From: Cavenderia fasciculata
Taxonomy: Eukaryota > Evosea > Eumycetozoa > Acytosteliales > Cavenderiaceae
DNA: 64,000 nucleotides
Assembly (NCBI RefSeq): GCF_000203815.1
Contig: NW_004457637.1
Span: forward strand, 186,001-250,000
Direction: 5' to 3'
Part shown: one piece after another, positions 1-10,069 of the stretch
How positions within the stretch are numbered: position 1 is the first letter of the stretch
How the letters are laid out: the number at the start of each line of letters is the position of its first letter
Made by a program: the position numbers and the translations under genes
The notes under the pieces: model-generated
Database searches by the model: none
What the model was told of the DNA's origin: nothing
What the model saw: only the letters and a program-made list of their open reading frames with translations

Positions 1-792
1 TTGTTTGTTATTTAAATTATTATTATTGTTTTCATTATTTTTACTGTTGTTGTTGTTGATATTTTCATTTTGTTGTTTATCTTGAGATCTTTGATTCTTT
101 TTAAATGGTGGACGACTGTGGAAAGGGTTTCTTTTTTCCTCGATCTTTAAGGTGATGGAGTCTCCCAATGTCATTGGAGACTTTGAACGTTTGTTCAAGA
201 CTTCTTGAACAGTTTCTGGTTTCTCAAATTCGACAAACGCATAACTAGAGAGAACTCTGACATTTGTTATGGTGCCAAATGGTGTGAAAAGTGATCTTAG
301 GGGTTGCTTGTGTTGGTCTTGATCGAAATGATTGTTGGGATCGGTTGGAGTGATGAAAATGGTGCATCCTTCCTTGTGATTATCCTTGTTCTTTTCGGCT
401 GACTGGTTGGCACCACCCTTGTTGTTGTTGTTGTTGTTTGGGTGATGACGGTCGTTGTTTTTGTTGTTGTTGTTGGTGGTCGAAGTGGTAGTTGTGGCTG
501 GTTGAGCGGCAGCTGGGGCAGTGGACTGGTTGGTTGGGCTGGCAAGTGGAGTAGTGGATTGTGGGGTGGCAGATGATGGCTTGGCCATACTGATCATCTC
601 TGCATAGGTTGGAGCTGCCTTGGCAACTGTGGCAGTGGTTGGCTTGGTCTCAGTAGTCTTTGGAGTTGGTGTTGGTGGGGTCTCCTTTTCAACTACAACA
701 GCGGCAACTGTAGCTACCTCCTTTTCAACAACTACAGGTGTAACTGGAACAACAGTAGCAACAGCAGTTGCAGTTGTATCAGCAACAGATGG

Positions 793-825
<33 letters not shown>

Positions 826-1568
826 TGGAGTCTCTACAACTACCTTTTCAACTACTGGTTCTGGTTCGGCTACAACTGTCTCTAATGGTTCACCATGATT
901 ACCATTCATTGTTGGTTCCTCAACTACTTGTTCTTCCTCTTCTTCTTGAACGTATTTATTGGCTAAAAAAAAAAATCAATCATTTCATATTAATCCAACA
1001 GTTCACTTTTGTAAGAATTCTTTCCTCCTCCTCAAATCTATATCTATTTACCTTCATCAGGAGTATGATTTTGAACAAATCTCTTGTCGATTAAACTAAA
1101 GACATCATTTAAAATGAAATAGGAACGTCCAACCATTTCAAGAAAGAAAGAGTGATAAAACAATCTTTCCTCATCGTCTTGGATACTAATCAAACCAGAG
1201 CAAGAGATAAACAAAGCATCATTTGGTGATTTTTGTCCATCAATCGATTTAACTCCAACTCTACATCCCAAAAAACCTAACTTGTTTACTTCTTGTTGGA
1301 TTTTCTAAAATAAATAATAATAATAATAATAATAATAAGTCATAATTAATATTGATTATTAGATGCAACAATATCTATCTTTTTAGACTTGACATACATC
1401 TCCACCAACAAAAGTAGCTGTAGCATCAGCTCCAGCTCCAGTTCTTCTTGTAAAGGTTGATCTTTCAGTGTAGAATTTACCAAGAGCATGTGGTGCAGTA
1501 GACATGACAGTATAATATTGGTGCAAAAAGGTAGCTGCAATTGAAGTGATCAAGTTGTTTTCCTCCAT
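1..1568 (-). CDS. G3BP-like stress-granule RNA-binding protein (NTF2 + RRM), C-terminus cut by window edge
   Basis: Three exons are seen: about 1391-1568, 1052-1306 and 1-963, joined at GTATGT-type donors. The first two encode an NTF2-like domain (about residues 5-130, with LITSIAATFLHQYYTVM and the core VGVKSIDGQKSP). A long Thr/Ala/Pro/Asn-rich linker follows, with a nine-Ala run encoded near 800-826. An RRM lies at about residues 340-415, with the RNP1-like stretch SSYAFVEF, and a basic Asn-rich tail runs off the left edge. NTF2 plus a single RRM on a disordered linker is the architecture of G3BP/Rasputin, cytosolic RNA-binding proteins that nucleate stress granules; in that family the NTF2 part dimerises and binds partner proteins. 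Function is inferred from this layout. The ATG at 1566-1568 starts directly before the NTF2 domain, as expected. Confidence 0.8.
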
Positions 1569-2443
1569 TTTTTTTGTTTTGTTTGTTAATTGATTTTAAC
1601 TATATATATATATGTATAAATACTACTCTGTAAAAAGTTAATAAGTAAGATATGTAAAAAGTTGATTGATCAATGAATCAAAGACACTACTTACAATTTT
1701 AAAGAATAATATTTTTGACTAATTTTACTTTTGTTATTATAATAAATAGAGAAGGAAGGAAGAAACAACAACAACAAAACTATACTCTAGAAATCGTACT
1801 TAAAAGAATTCTTGATATTATAATATTTGAATGCAAAATAAAAGGGAAGAGAGGAAGAGTGAATGAATGAATGAATATATCTTTGTGTGTGTGTAGGTGT
1901 AAGTATGATGATGCTAATCTTCTACTATTACTACTACTACTACGACTACTATTCTTTTTTTGTGATGATGATGATGATGTTAAGGAAGAACTAATAACCA
2001 AAAGATGAGGATTATTATTAATAATAGCAACAAGGGGGGCTCTTTGTTGCGAATTCACTGTGGAGGATGAAAGGAATGGGACAAACACAAAATAATTTTA
2101 AAAAAAAAGTATTAAAAAAAAACGGCTCTTGTTCATCTTTCAGCTCTATCGATGATCATCACTCTTCATCGGTAGATAATAATAATAATAATAATTGAGA
2201 TATTTATTTACTTATTTATTTAAAAGATATTATAATGTTATATTATAGGTATCTTTTTTTTGTTGTTCAAATTAATTAATTTATTCTTTGATTGTTGTTC
2301 ATTGGTTGATTGTTGTGAATTTCATTGCTGCAGACGAATGTGTGAGTTGGTTGATGATCTTGACAAAAATTCTATGTATTACATTTTTCAAAGATCTGTT
2401 TGTTTACAGATAGATAGATAAATATAGAATACAGTAGTAGAGA
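1569..2443. other. Intergenic region between divergent G3BP-like and NUP43 genes
   Basis: This is the shared upstream region of two divergently transcribed genes. It is AT-rich with oligo-T/A runs. A Ser-rich open frame on the minus strand (1780-2088) has no ATG start and is mostly trinucleotide repeat, so I do not call it. An imperfect 10-base inverted repeat lies near 2146-2175 (CTATCGATGA...TCATCGGTAG). Nothing else is supported. Confidence 0.5.
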
Positions 2444-3952
2444 ATGGGACTTGAATATGTAAATAATCCAACTAGAGTACATTATTTGACACAAAAGGTC
2501 AACAAGATACGATGCTTCAATAAACCATTACTCAATGACATTAATATATTTGCTACGGGAACGAATCAAAATGTAATATATATCTATCTACAAAATACAA
2601 ATCACAATAATACTAACTGATTATTACTGTTATTACAGAGAAATAGAGTATCATTATGGGGAATGGAAGGATTACATCAACAACAACAAGAAGAGGAACC
2701 TGTTGAATTGGCATACTTTCTCATTCCACAATCATCATCTGGTGAATCATCATTTGTTACTGATTTAAAGGTATGTTTGATTATAGATGTAATGTCTATA
2801 TATATAGAGGATTGAATTACTAATTTAGTTCTTTCTAGTGGGTAAATAGTGTGGCAGTGTCATCAGAGAATAATGAATCTACATCTAAATTAATGGCATC
2901 TACATCTGATGGTACTTTATACATGTTTCAAGTAACCAATCTACCATCTAAATATGGTGATATGATGGTTGATAATGGAAGTAGTGGTATTGGTAGTAAT
3001 ACAGGTGGTAAAGGAAGAGACACATTCCTATCGAATCTACAATGTGAAATAGAACCAGCTGCAAGATGGGAAAAGATTCACAAGGGTTCATTGAATGCTT
3101 TTGATTTGAATCTAATGGGTGATGCAGTTGCTAGTGTTGGTTCAGATGGTGCAATGCATCTATTTTCATTAGAGACTCGTGATCTTATTTATTCAAATAG
3201 TATGAAATAACAAAGATAATATAAGAAGAAGAAGTAGAAGAAGTGAATATAACTAACTATTATTATTTATATATATTTATAGAACATGTAGACGGTCTAA
3301 CATTGAATAGTATTAAATTTATGACTAATAATGAAGTCATTACAAGTGGAGCCAATGCAGTTTTGAAATTCTGGGATCTACGTATTAAATCTGATAATGG
3401 TCCAATTAAAACAATTAAACAACAAGGTCAACAACAACAAATGGGAATTGATAATAGTTATAATATTCCAAACAAAGTGTCATCAATTCACAGTATAGCA
3501 GTTCATCATGATCAATCACATATCATTGCAACTGGTAATTCAGAGGGTCAAGTTACATTATATGATTTTAGAAATTCATATGCTATCGATCAAAATAATA
3601 ATCATCAATCTTATGGTAAGCCAAGATAAGATATATATATCATACATATTGTAAACAATTATATTAATATTTATTATTTAATATTATTTTAGTTTGGGAA
3701 GTACAATTTAGTAAAGCAAGATCAAATCAATTATATTCATGTTCAGAGGATGGATTTGTTTATCTATATGATTATAATCGTGAGAATACAATGATGACAA
3801 CCAACATTTTCGATCTATACAACAAGGCAGTCACTCCATTCATCACAACCACCACTCATTCTTCAATCGACTCTTTTGATATTAATCCATGCACTCAAAC
3901 CATGTTTTGTACAACTTCAACTCAATCACTTTTATTAAAATCTTTATCCTAA
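2444..3952 (+). CDS. nup43: Nucleoporin NUP43 homolog (WD40 beta-propeller)
   Basis: Five exons (about 2444-2572, 2640-2770, 2839-3199, 3284-3614, 3693-3952) give a protein of about 400 residues, close to human NUP43. WD-like units are visible: an N-terminal blade with IFATGTN...RVSLWGMEG, a central ASVGSDGAMHLFSLETR, then EVITSGANAVLKFWDLR, IIATGNSEGQVTLYDFR and QLYSCSEDGFVYLYDYN. The order and wording parallel NUP43 (ATGSWDNEENYISLW, VTVGEDGRINLF, QLKIWDFRQ, HVVATGGQDGMLSIWDVR, WEVHF...FTCSEDGSLWHWD). In animals NUP43 is a peripheral member of the Nup107-160 Y-complex of the nuclear pore. The dictyostelid protein has extra Gly/Ser and Gln insertions between blades. The start was chosen as the first ATG upstream of the conserved TQKVNKIR segment. 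Confidence 0.75.
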
Positions 3953-4295
3953 ATAGATATAGATATAGATAGAGATATGGATAGAAGAGATAAACAACGT
4001 GAGTTGAACCAAGAAAATAAATGAATCATTATAATTTATAAATCTAGATTAATAATAATAGTACCAACTTATTTATTATCTTGTCTACGATGACGATGAT
4101 GAGGATGGCGACAACTTGGATGGACATTCCTATAGTTTGAAAATGGATCCATTCTAATATATCTATTTTCACATGTTGGACTCGTCTTTCCATATTGGTA
4201 TATTGTCATGGTTTTCATCCATGTTTATACACATTCCATAACATGCTTTAGCAAATGAACCATCATAGATGATGATGATGAAGATGATGGATGGT
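3953..4295. other. Intergenic 3' region between convergent NUP43 and DUF167 genes
   Basis: Convergent 3' ends with AT-rich sequence and GAT-type trinucleotide runs (4088-4110, 4268-4285). I see no gene, RNA or strong hairpin here. Confidence 0.4.
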
Positions 4296-4831
4296 TCATT
4301 CATCAGTGACAACCTTTTCTTTTAATGTTGTATAGAGTGTATCTTTTGTCAATGAAGATTCAGATAAATCAATAGCGATCACTTTGTTTCTACTCTTTAG
4401 ACCTTTATCGACTGTGATGAATCTTTTCTTTAATTTTAATTCCTAATTATAATAGATAATCTTATTAGAGATTGATTCAGAAGTTCCTAATATTATTATT
4501 ATTATTATTTGTTACATACATCAGACAAGAAATCAATGACTTCATCATTTGCTTTACCATCGATTGGTGGTTGTGATATTCTCAAGTCTAAACATCCATC
4601 ATCGGTGAATTGTACAATAGTAGATTGCTTTGCATTTGGATGAACATTGACATTTAATCTAACAATCGTCGTCTCATCAACACTATTTGCTTGCACGATT
4701 GTTGTTGGTGATGATTGTTTCTTCTTTGTCATTGATGACATGTATCTCCTCCAAGATAATCCAATATATCTAGTTGTAGCAGTTGTAGTATTCGTAGTAG
4801 TAGAATTGTTGAGTATCAAAGATTTAATCAT
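4296..4831 (-). CDS. DUF167 / UPF0235 family protein (C15orf40-like), probably mitochondrial
   Basis: Two exons (4523-4831 and 4296-4443, phase 0 intron with GTATGT donor) encode about 150 residues. The C-terminal 90 residues match the small DUF167/UPF0235 fold: VNVHPNAKQSTIV, then ISQPPIDGKANDEVIDFLSD, then KRFITVDKGLKSRNKVIAI. The GKAN and SR-K signatures are typical of the family (bacterial YggU, human C15orf40). The N-terminus (residues 1-35, Thr-rich with RYIGLSWRRYMSS) resembles a mitochondrial targeting peptide with a possible processing site, which is inference. The biochemical role of the family is not established. The second exon supplies the last beta strand and helix, so the gene appears complete. 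Confidence 0.8.
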
Positions 4832-5182
4832 TACATAATTATTTTGGTTATTAATAATAACAAATATATATATATATTTTAAAAGCTATTTTCTTTTTTT
4901 TTTTTTGGTTTGTTCGTTCATCTCCTCAAAACCCATCGAAAATAATAATATTATTTTGGAAGTTCAAATTAACAAAGAGAGAGTGGGGGTATAGAAAACT
5001 ACAATAATTTTGGTTTGTAAAAAAACACGAATAAGAAAAGAAAATCATAAAGTGTGGTTCATTATCATTATTATTCATCTTGATGATCCATCTTTGTCAG
5101 ATATTTTCATAGTTGAAATGAAATGAAATGAAAAACATACTTGTACAATTAATTATTTATTCAATTTTTAATCTAGAAAAGA
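4832..5182. other. Intergenic region between divergent DUF167 and secreted-protein genes
   Basis: AT-rich shared upstream region with oligo-T and oligo-A runs and a short near-palindrome AAAATAATAATATTATTTT near 4939. It is probably promoter sequence for both neighbours; no individual element can be defended. Confidence 0.4.
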
Positions 5183-6682
5183 ATGGAATTTACAATAGTT
5201 AGAAATTTATTAATTATTTTAGGAATTTTATTTGCAAAGAATGCATTGGTTTATGGTACAGGAAAGGTTGAAAATGATATTGACAAGGAATTAGATTACC
5301 CAAAAATGTTTTATATTTTGGCATCAAATCAAGATCAAACCAATATCTTTTTTCAAAATGTATCGCAAATCCAACCAACTCAAATCAATGAGGAACCAAG
5401 AGACGATTATTTAAAATGGATTAAAAATAATTCTACTTTTGGTACTACCGATAGATTTGTAAATATGAAATCAAATGGTGATGTATGTATAAAATGAAAT
5501 CAAAAAAAAAAAGGATAAGAAAATATTAATTAATTAATTAATTAATTTAATCTTTTTGTTTTTTTGACCAAGATAATATTTTATTCAAAATTATTTAATA
5601 GTGATGGTATAAGTTGGTCTTTTCCAACGATTGATGGATCAAAGGAAATGAAATTAACACCAAATGCACCACAATTTTTTGTGGTTCAAGCTGGAGCTGG
5701 AGCTGCTGCTAAAAAGGAACCGGCTGATTCTTCTGAATCACCAGTTGTTGATAGTGGAAAATCAATTCAAAAGGCAAAGAGTGTTTATCAGCCATACTTT
5801 GATACAGCTCGTTCAACTGGGGTTGGATTTGGTATTACTGAAGCAGACACCGAATTCTCTTCATCCTATTTATCATTTTTAAAGTTTTCAAATGAACCTA
5901 TTAGTTGGTCAAGTTCAAAATTAGAAATAGATCCATCTAAATTGGAATCATTCAAAACTTGTTTTGATACTAAAACAGATACCTATTATGTATTATGTAA
6001 ATCTAAACCGACCTCCACCTCTACACAATCAGATACAACTACAACTTCAACTACAACTACTACATCAAAACGAGTTTCACAAGGATCAAGTCAAGATGCA
6101 TCTTCTAGTTCTCCTACTCCTGCTTCCTCTGAACCAATTAGTAATAATACATACTTAGTATCATTTCAACCATTTTTAAAAGAGAAACCAGATGTTGCAG
6201 TGGTCAATGTGATTCAAGCTGAATTACCAGTCAGTTTCAACTATGAAACTAGTCATATGGCATGTTATAATAACAAAATATTGGCAGTTGGTAATCAAGT
6301 TGGAGAGGAAGGCCAAACCCAACTCTATGGTTACAATATTAAATTGGCTGATGGATCTGTTAAACAAGTTGTTACCAAAACATTCAAAATCGATGCATTG
6401 GCTAGATCATACACCGACCCCAAATTTGCTGCATTCTACAACAAGGATAGTCTAAAATTGTCAATCTACAATCTTGAAACCAATGCTAGTAGTGACCATG
6501 ATTTTAATATGACACTCCCAATTAATTTTGTTGCTAGAGATTTTATGTTATCAAATATTTACCCAAGTTCACATTTCTCTTCAATCTATGACACGTCTGA
6601 AGATAGTTTTGGTCTTTCCATCTTTTCTTCTATTCCTCTTCTTTTCACCATTTTGATTTCAATTGTCTCCATTATTATTTAA
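5183..6682 (+). CDS. Unrecognised secreted, probably GPI-anchored surface protein
   Basis: Two exons (5183-5482 and 5573-6682, phase 0 intron) encode about 470 residues. The N-terminus (VRNLLIILGILFAKNALVYG) is a clear signal peptide. The C-terminus ends in a hydrophobic stretch (FGLSIFSSIPLLFTILISIV) directly before the stop, with Ser/Asp residues just ahead, as in GPI-anchor signals; no cytoplasmic tail follows. Between lie two globular parts split by a Ser/Thr-rich linker (about residues 275-320) that could be O-glycosylated. Phrases such as YYVLCKSK, NNTYLVSF, CYNNKILAVGNQ and LYGYNIKL recur with propeller-like spacing, but I do not recognise a named domain. Several N-x-S/T sites are present. 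A cell-surface location is inferred; the function is unknown. Confidence 0.75.
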
Positions 6683-6783
6683 ATAAATAAATAAATAAAT
6701 TCTGTTTTTTTAAATATAGATTAATCTATATCTATATAATTATTATTATTCGATTATTTACAATCAATATTTGATTATTGACC

Positions 6784-9622
6784 CTATATTTCCAACAACT
6801 CTGACGCAGTCGTTGTAGTAGTTGTTGATTTATTATTATTATTTGCTTCAATCATTGTAGTGAGGACTAAATAACGTTTGTGTACATCTGGATTGAGTCG
6901 ACCTGAATGGAAAAGAAGAGTGGCGGCTGTTTTTAAATCCTCTACAGCATTTGAATAGTTTCCAAGTAGAATATGAGCTTCGGCTCTTCCAAGTAGTGCT
7001 AGATCACCATCTCCAATATTCTTGTTTATCAATTTTGAAAAGAATTGAATGTTTTTCTTTTGTGCATCTTTTTCTTCATTTGATGTTGCCTTGTAATAGG
7101 TAATTTCAACTTTTGGTGTTGGAATTGGTGTTGGTGGTGGTGGAATATATGTAAATGGTTGATTTGTTGTTGTTGGTGAAGTAGATGTTGGTGAAGTTGT
7201 TGGAGATGATACTACCGGTTGTGTTTGTTGTTGTGGAGATGGTTGTGTCTTTTGTTTCTTTGGATTAGTTTCTCCTGTTGGTAATGTATTATTATTATTA
7301 TTATTTGTTACTACTGTTGCTGTTGCTGTTTGGGTTGTAGATGTTGGTGCTGGTGTTGGTGTTGGCACAGTGGTAGTGGGAGTGACAGTAGCAGTGGCAG
7401 TTGTGGTAGAGGTAGGAACCTTGGTATCAACAACAGTACTGTTGGGTGTTGTTGGTTGTGTTGGTGTTGGTTTTTTTTGTTGTTGTACTTGTGAAGTTGG
7501 AGCTGGAGTACTACTACTTGAAGATAAAGGAGGAGTAGTAGTATTTGATAAAGATGGAGTTGGAGTTGGAGGAGGAGGAGCTTGATTGATTTTAGTGGTG
7601 AGGATCCCCAATTCACTAATGATTGATTTCAAAGATTGTTGTAGATTGGCATCTGTTGGATTCAGTTGTATTTTATGTTTCATCTGTATCTCTAATTGTT
7701 GGAGTCCTTTGACGAGTCCAACCAACACTTCCAAGCTTTCAGGCTCGATCTTTAGAGCAGCACGGTAATCACGAACCGACGAAGCATAGTCGCCAATCGT
7801 TGCGTATCCAGCACCTCTTCTCAAGAATGCTTTGATATTCTTGTTGGTTGGTGATTGTACATCAATCGATATCGAACAATCTGTAATTGCCTCTAAATAT
7901 CTATCCAATTTAATATATGTTATACCTCTATTGGAATAATAAAATGGGTCCCTAAAGAATTAAAAATAAACACAGATCTTTAGTATGAATGATCAGATTC
8001 TTATTCATTTTAATCTACATACGTTGGATTTAATTTAATAGCTTTGGTGTAATGTCCAAGAGCAGCTAGATAGTTTTTACTTTGAAAGTCTGTGTTTCCA
8101 AGTAACTTTTGTTTTGAAGATAATGATTCACTTAGATTACTCTTTGATTGAGAATGGTATTCTTCAAATTCCGACCAATTGGTATTGTAAAATGAATCAC
8201 CAGCTGGGATCAATACTCCAAGTTCCTTGTTGTTTTGATTTTGTTCTTTGTTGTTTTTACTATTACTATTTTTCGTATTATTTTGATTGCTATTATTACT
8301 ACTATTATTATTACCTCTTTCAATCAATTTGTTTGTATAATTTAAAAGTAAATGTACTCTACATGGTTCTTCTTCAATTGCTAATAAATTAAAATCACTT
8401 ATCCAATTTATTTGGAATCTATAAAAAAGAAATGGTTAATATCCTTTTTGTTTTAAAAATAGTAAATCTTTTTGATTAATAATGATACAATACTCTTTAT
8501 GATTAAATGATATACTAGAATTGGGATGTGAAGGTATTGGCATTGGCATTGAATAAAGATCTTGTTGGTGTTGTTGTTGTTGTTGTTGATGTTGATGACC
8601 ATTTTCTTTTTTGTTTTTTGTTTCTTGTTCTTGTTTCTTTGTTTCCTTTTCCTTTTCCTTTTGTTGTGGTTGTTTCTTTTTCTGTTTCGATGAAGAGGAG
8701 GAGGATGAGGAAGTAGCAGTTAAAGGTTGATCTGATGACTGCTTTTCCATTGTCATTTTATCAGATACTCCACCACCAGGTTGCATTTGATTACCTCTTT
8801 GAGCACTTACAATATTCCATAGGATCGATGATGGCAATCGCATTGCCTGGTTCAAGGGAAGGTTGGGATGAGTGAGATGCACAGCGATAAAGTGATCAGA
8901 GAATGCCTTTCTAAACTCTTTTGTGAAAAAGTATCCATACGCTCGACATATATATGCTTTGAGACAATTCGGTTGAATAGATAATGCCAAAGTACAATCT
9001 AATATCGATTTTTTGTAATCCTAATAAATAAATAAATGAATGAACGAACGAACAAAAGATTGTTAGAGATCAGTTGATAATGAATGATGAGTGGCATTCA
9101 TTCTTTTCTTTTCTCTTCTCTTCTCTCTATTTACATACTTGTACTCTAAGTTTTGCAATAGAACGATTAATCAAGATAGTAACAATGAGTAGTGGATTAC
9201 TACCACCTAGTGCCAAAGCAGTGTTGTAGTAATCGATAGCTGCACGATTCTTTTCGCGATAGTACTCATCGTTACCTAGTCGGAGTGCACACATCGATGG
9301 TTTAGGTTGTACTTGTGAAAGTGCCCATAGATGAGAGTAATCGAAATTACGTAGCTTTTCAATCGTTTGTACCATCGATTGTTTCTCATTACTTGTTAAT
9401 TGGAATCCTCCTCCTATACTATTATTATTACTTTCATTATTATTATTATTACTATTGTTGTTGTTATCTTGTGAAGAAGAGGATGATGATGATGATGATG
9501 ATGATGGTTTACTACTGCTATTCGATTGTTGTTGTTGTTGTTGTTGAGTCAATGGCGATGTACTACTACTATTCGCAAGAGATGCATTATTATTATTATT
9601 ATTATTATTGTTATTTACAACA

Positions 9623-9655
<33 letters not shown>

Positions 9656-9690
9656 AGAGAAGTTGGTTTCTTCTTTGTTTTCTTTCCCAT
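6784..9690 (-). CDS. Large tetratricopeptide-repeat (TPR) protein with low-complexity insertions
   Basis: Four exons read from 9690 leftwards (9143-9690; about 8491-9021; about 8022-8418; 6784-7952), about 850 residues. The N-terminus is a basic KKTKKKP followed by Ser and Asn runs. TPR units are visible as LRLGNDEYYREKNRAAIDYYNTAL, YKKSILDCTLALSIQPNCLKAYICRAYGYF, KLLGNTDFQSKNYLAALGHYTKAI and KAFLRRGAGYATIGDYASSVRDYRAAL, with a further helical pair near the C-terminus (LLGRAEAHILLGNYSNAVEDL). Gln/Lys-rich and Thr/Pro-rich linkers separate them. TPR arrays of this type scaffold protein complexes, often Hsp90/Hsp70 co-chaperones such as SPAG1, RPAP3 or TOM70; no Hsp-binding carboxylate clamp was verified. 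No catalytic domain is seen. The exact family assignment remains open. Confidence 0.75.
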
Positions 9691-9833
9691 TCCCTATGTG
9701 TATGTATACCTTTTATCTAGATAGCTATAATATTTTTATCATGTGAGCTATGACACTACCATAACCAAGGAGCTGACTCTTTTTTCTTTTTTTTTTCAAA
9801 GACTAACTTTTTCATTTAATATATAGCTTTAAT

Positions 9834-9864
9834 ATGCATCGTACAGAAATGATGTACGATGCAT
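9834..9864. repeat. Perfect 12-bp inverted repeat, 7-nt loop
   Basis: The left arm ATGCATCGTACA (9834-9845) and right arm TGTACGATGCAT (9853-9864) are exact reverse complements around GAAATGA. It sits immediately left of a tandem-family relic and in the upstream region of two genes. It could be a hairpin in RNA, a regulatory palindrome or the scar of a lost element; the sequence alone does not decide. Confidence 0.8.
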
Positions 9865-9865
9865 C

Positions 9866-9960
9866 ATTCAACAAGTGAAATAATGGTAGACAATAGATGA
9901 TGGATATCAATCAATAGTGGAACAGCAAACTATGATCGATACGAATTCTCCCTCCAAAAT
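9866..9960 (+). pseudogene. Relic of tandem-family exon 3 (copy A)
   Basis: About 85-95 bases align with the third exon of copy 1 (about 10895-10985): shared words include AGTGAAATxATGGTAGACAA, TCAATAGTGGAA and GAATTCT, with scattered substitutions and small gaps. No open frame survives. It lies just upstream of intact copy 1, so an additional copy once stood here or a partial duplication occurred. Host gene debris. Confidence 0.65.
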
Positions 9961-10069
9961 TGGAGTGTTAAACTTTTAAATTTTGTTGGAAAAAATACTT
10001 GGTTGAAAGAGAAGGTGGATGGATGGATGATGATGTTCACAATCTTTGCCAAAAGCTAAACAAATAATT

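Larger units (their letters stand above)
9691..10069. other. Intergenic region with hairpin and a relic of the tandem gene family
   Basis: Region upstream of both the TPR gene (minus) and copy 1 of the tandem family (plus). It holds a perfect 12-base inverted repeat at 9834-9864 and, directly after it, a degraded piece of tandem-family exon 3 (about 9866-9960). Both are listed separately. Confidence 0.6.

Noticed and set aside
1780-2088. 102-codon Ser-rich open frame, minus strand
   Set aside because: No ATG start, built largely of trinucleotide and dinucleotide repeats, no protein-like conservation visible.
9315-9746. 143-codon open frame, plus strand
   Set aside because: Antisense of Asn/Ser repeats in the TPR gene; its own composition is Tyr and Met runs.
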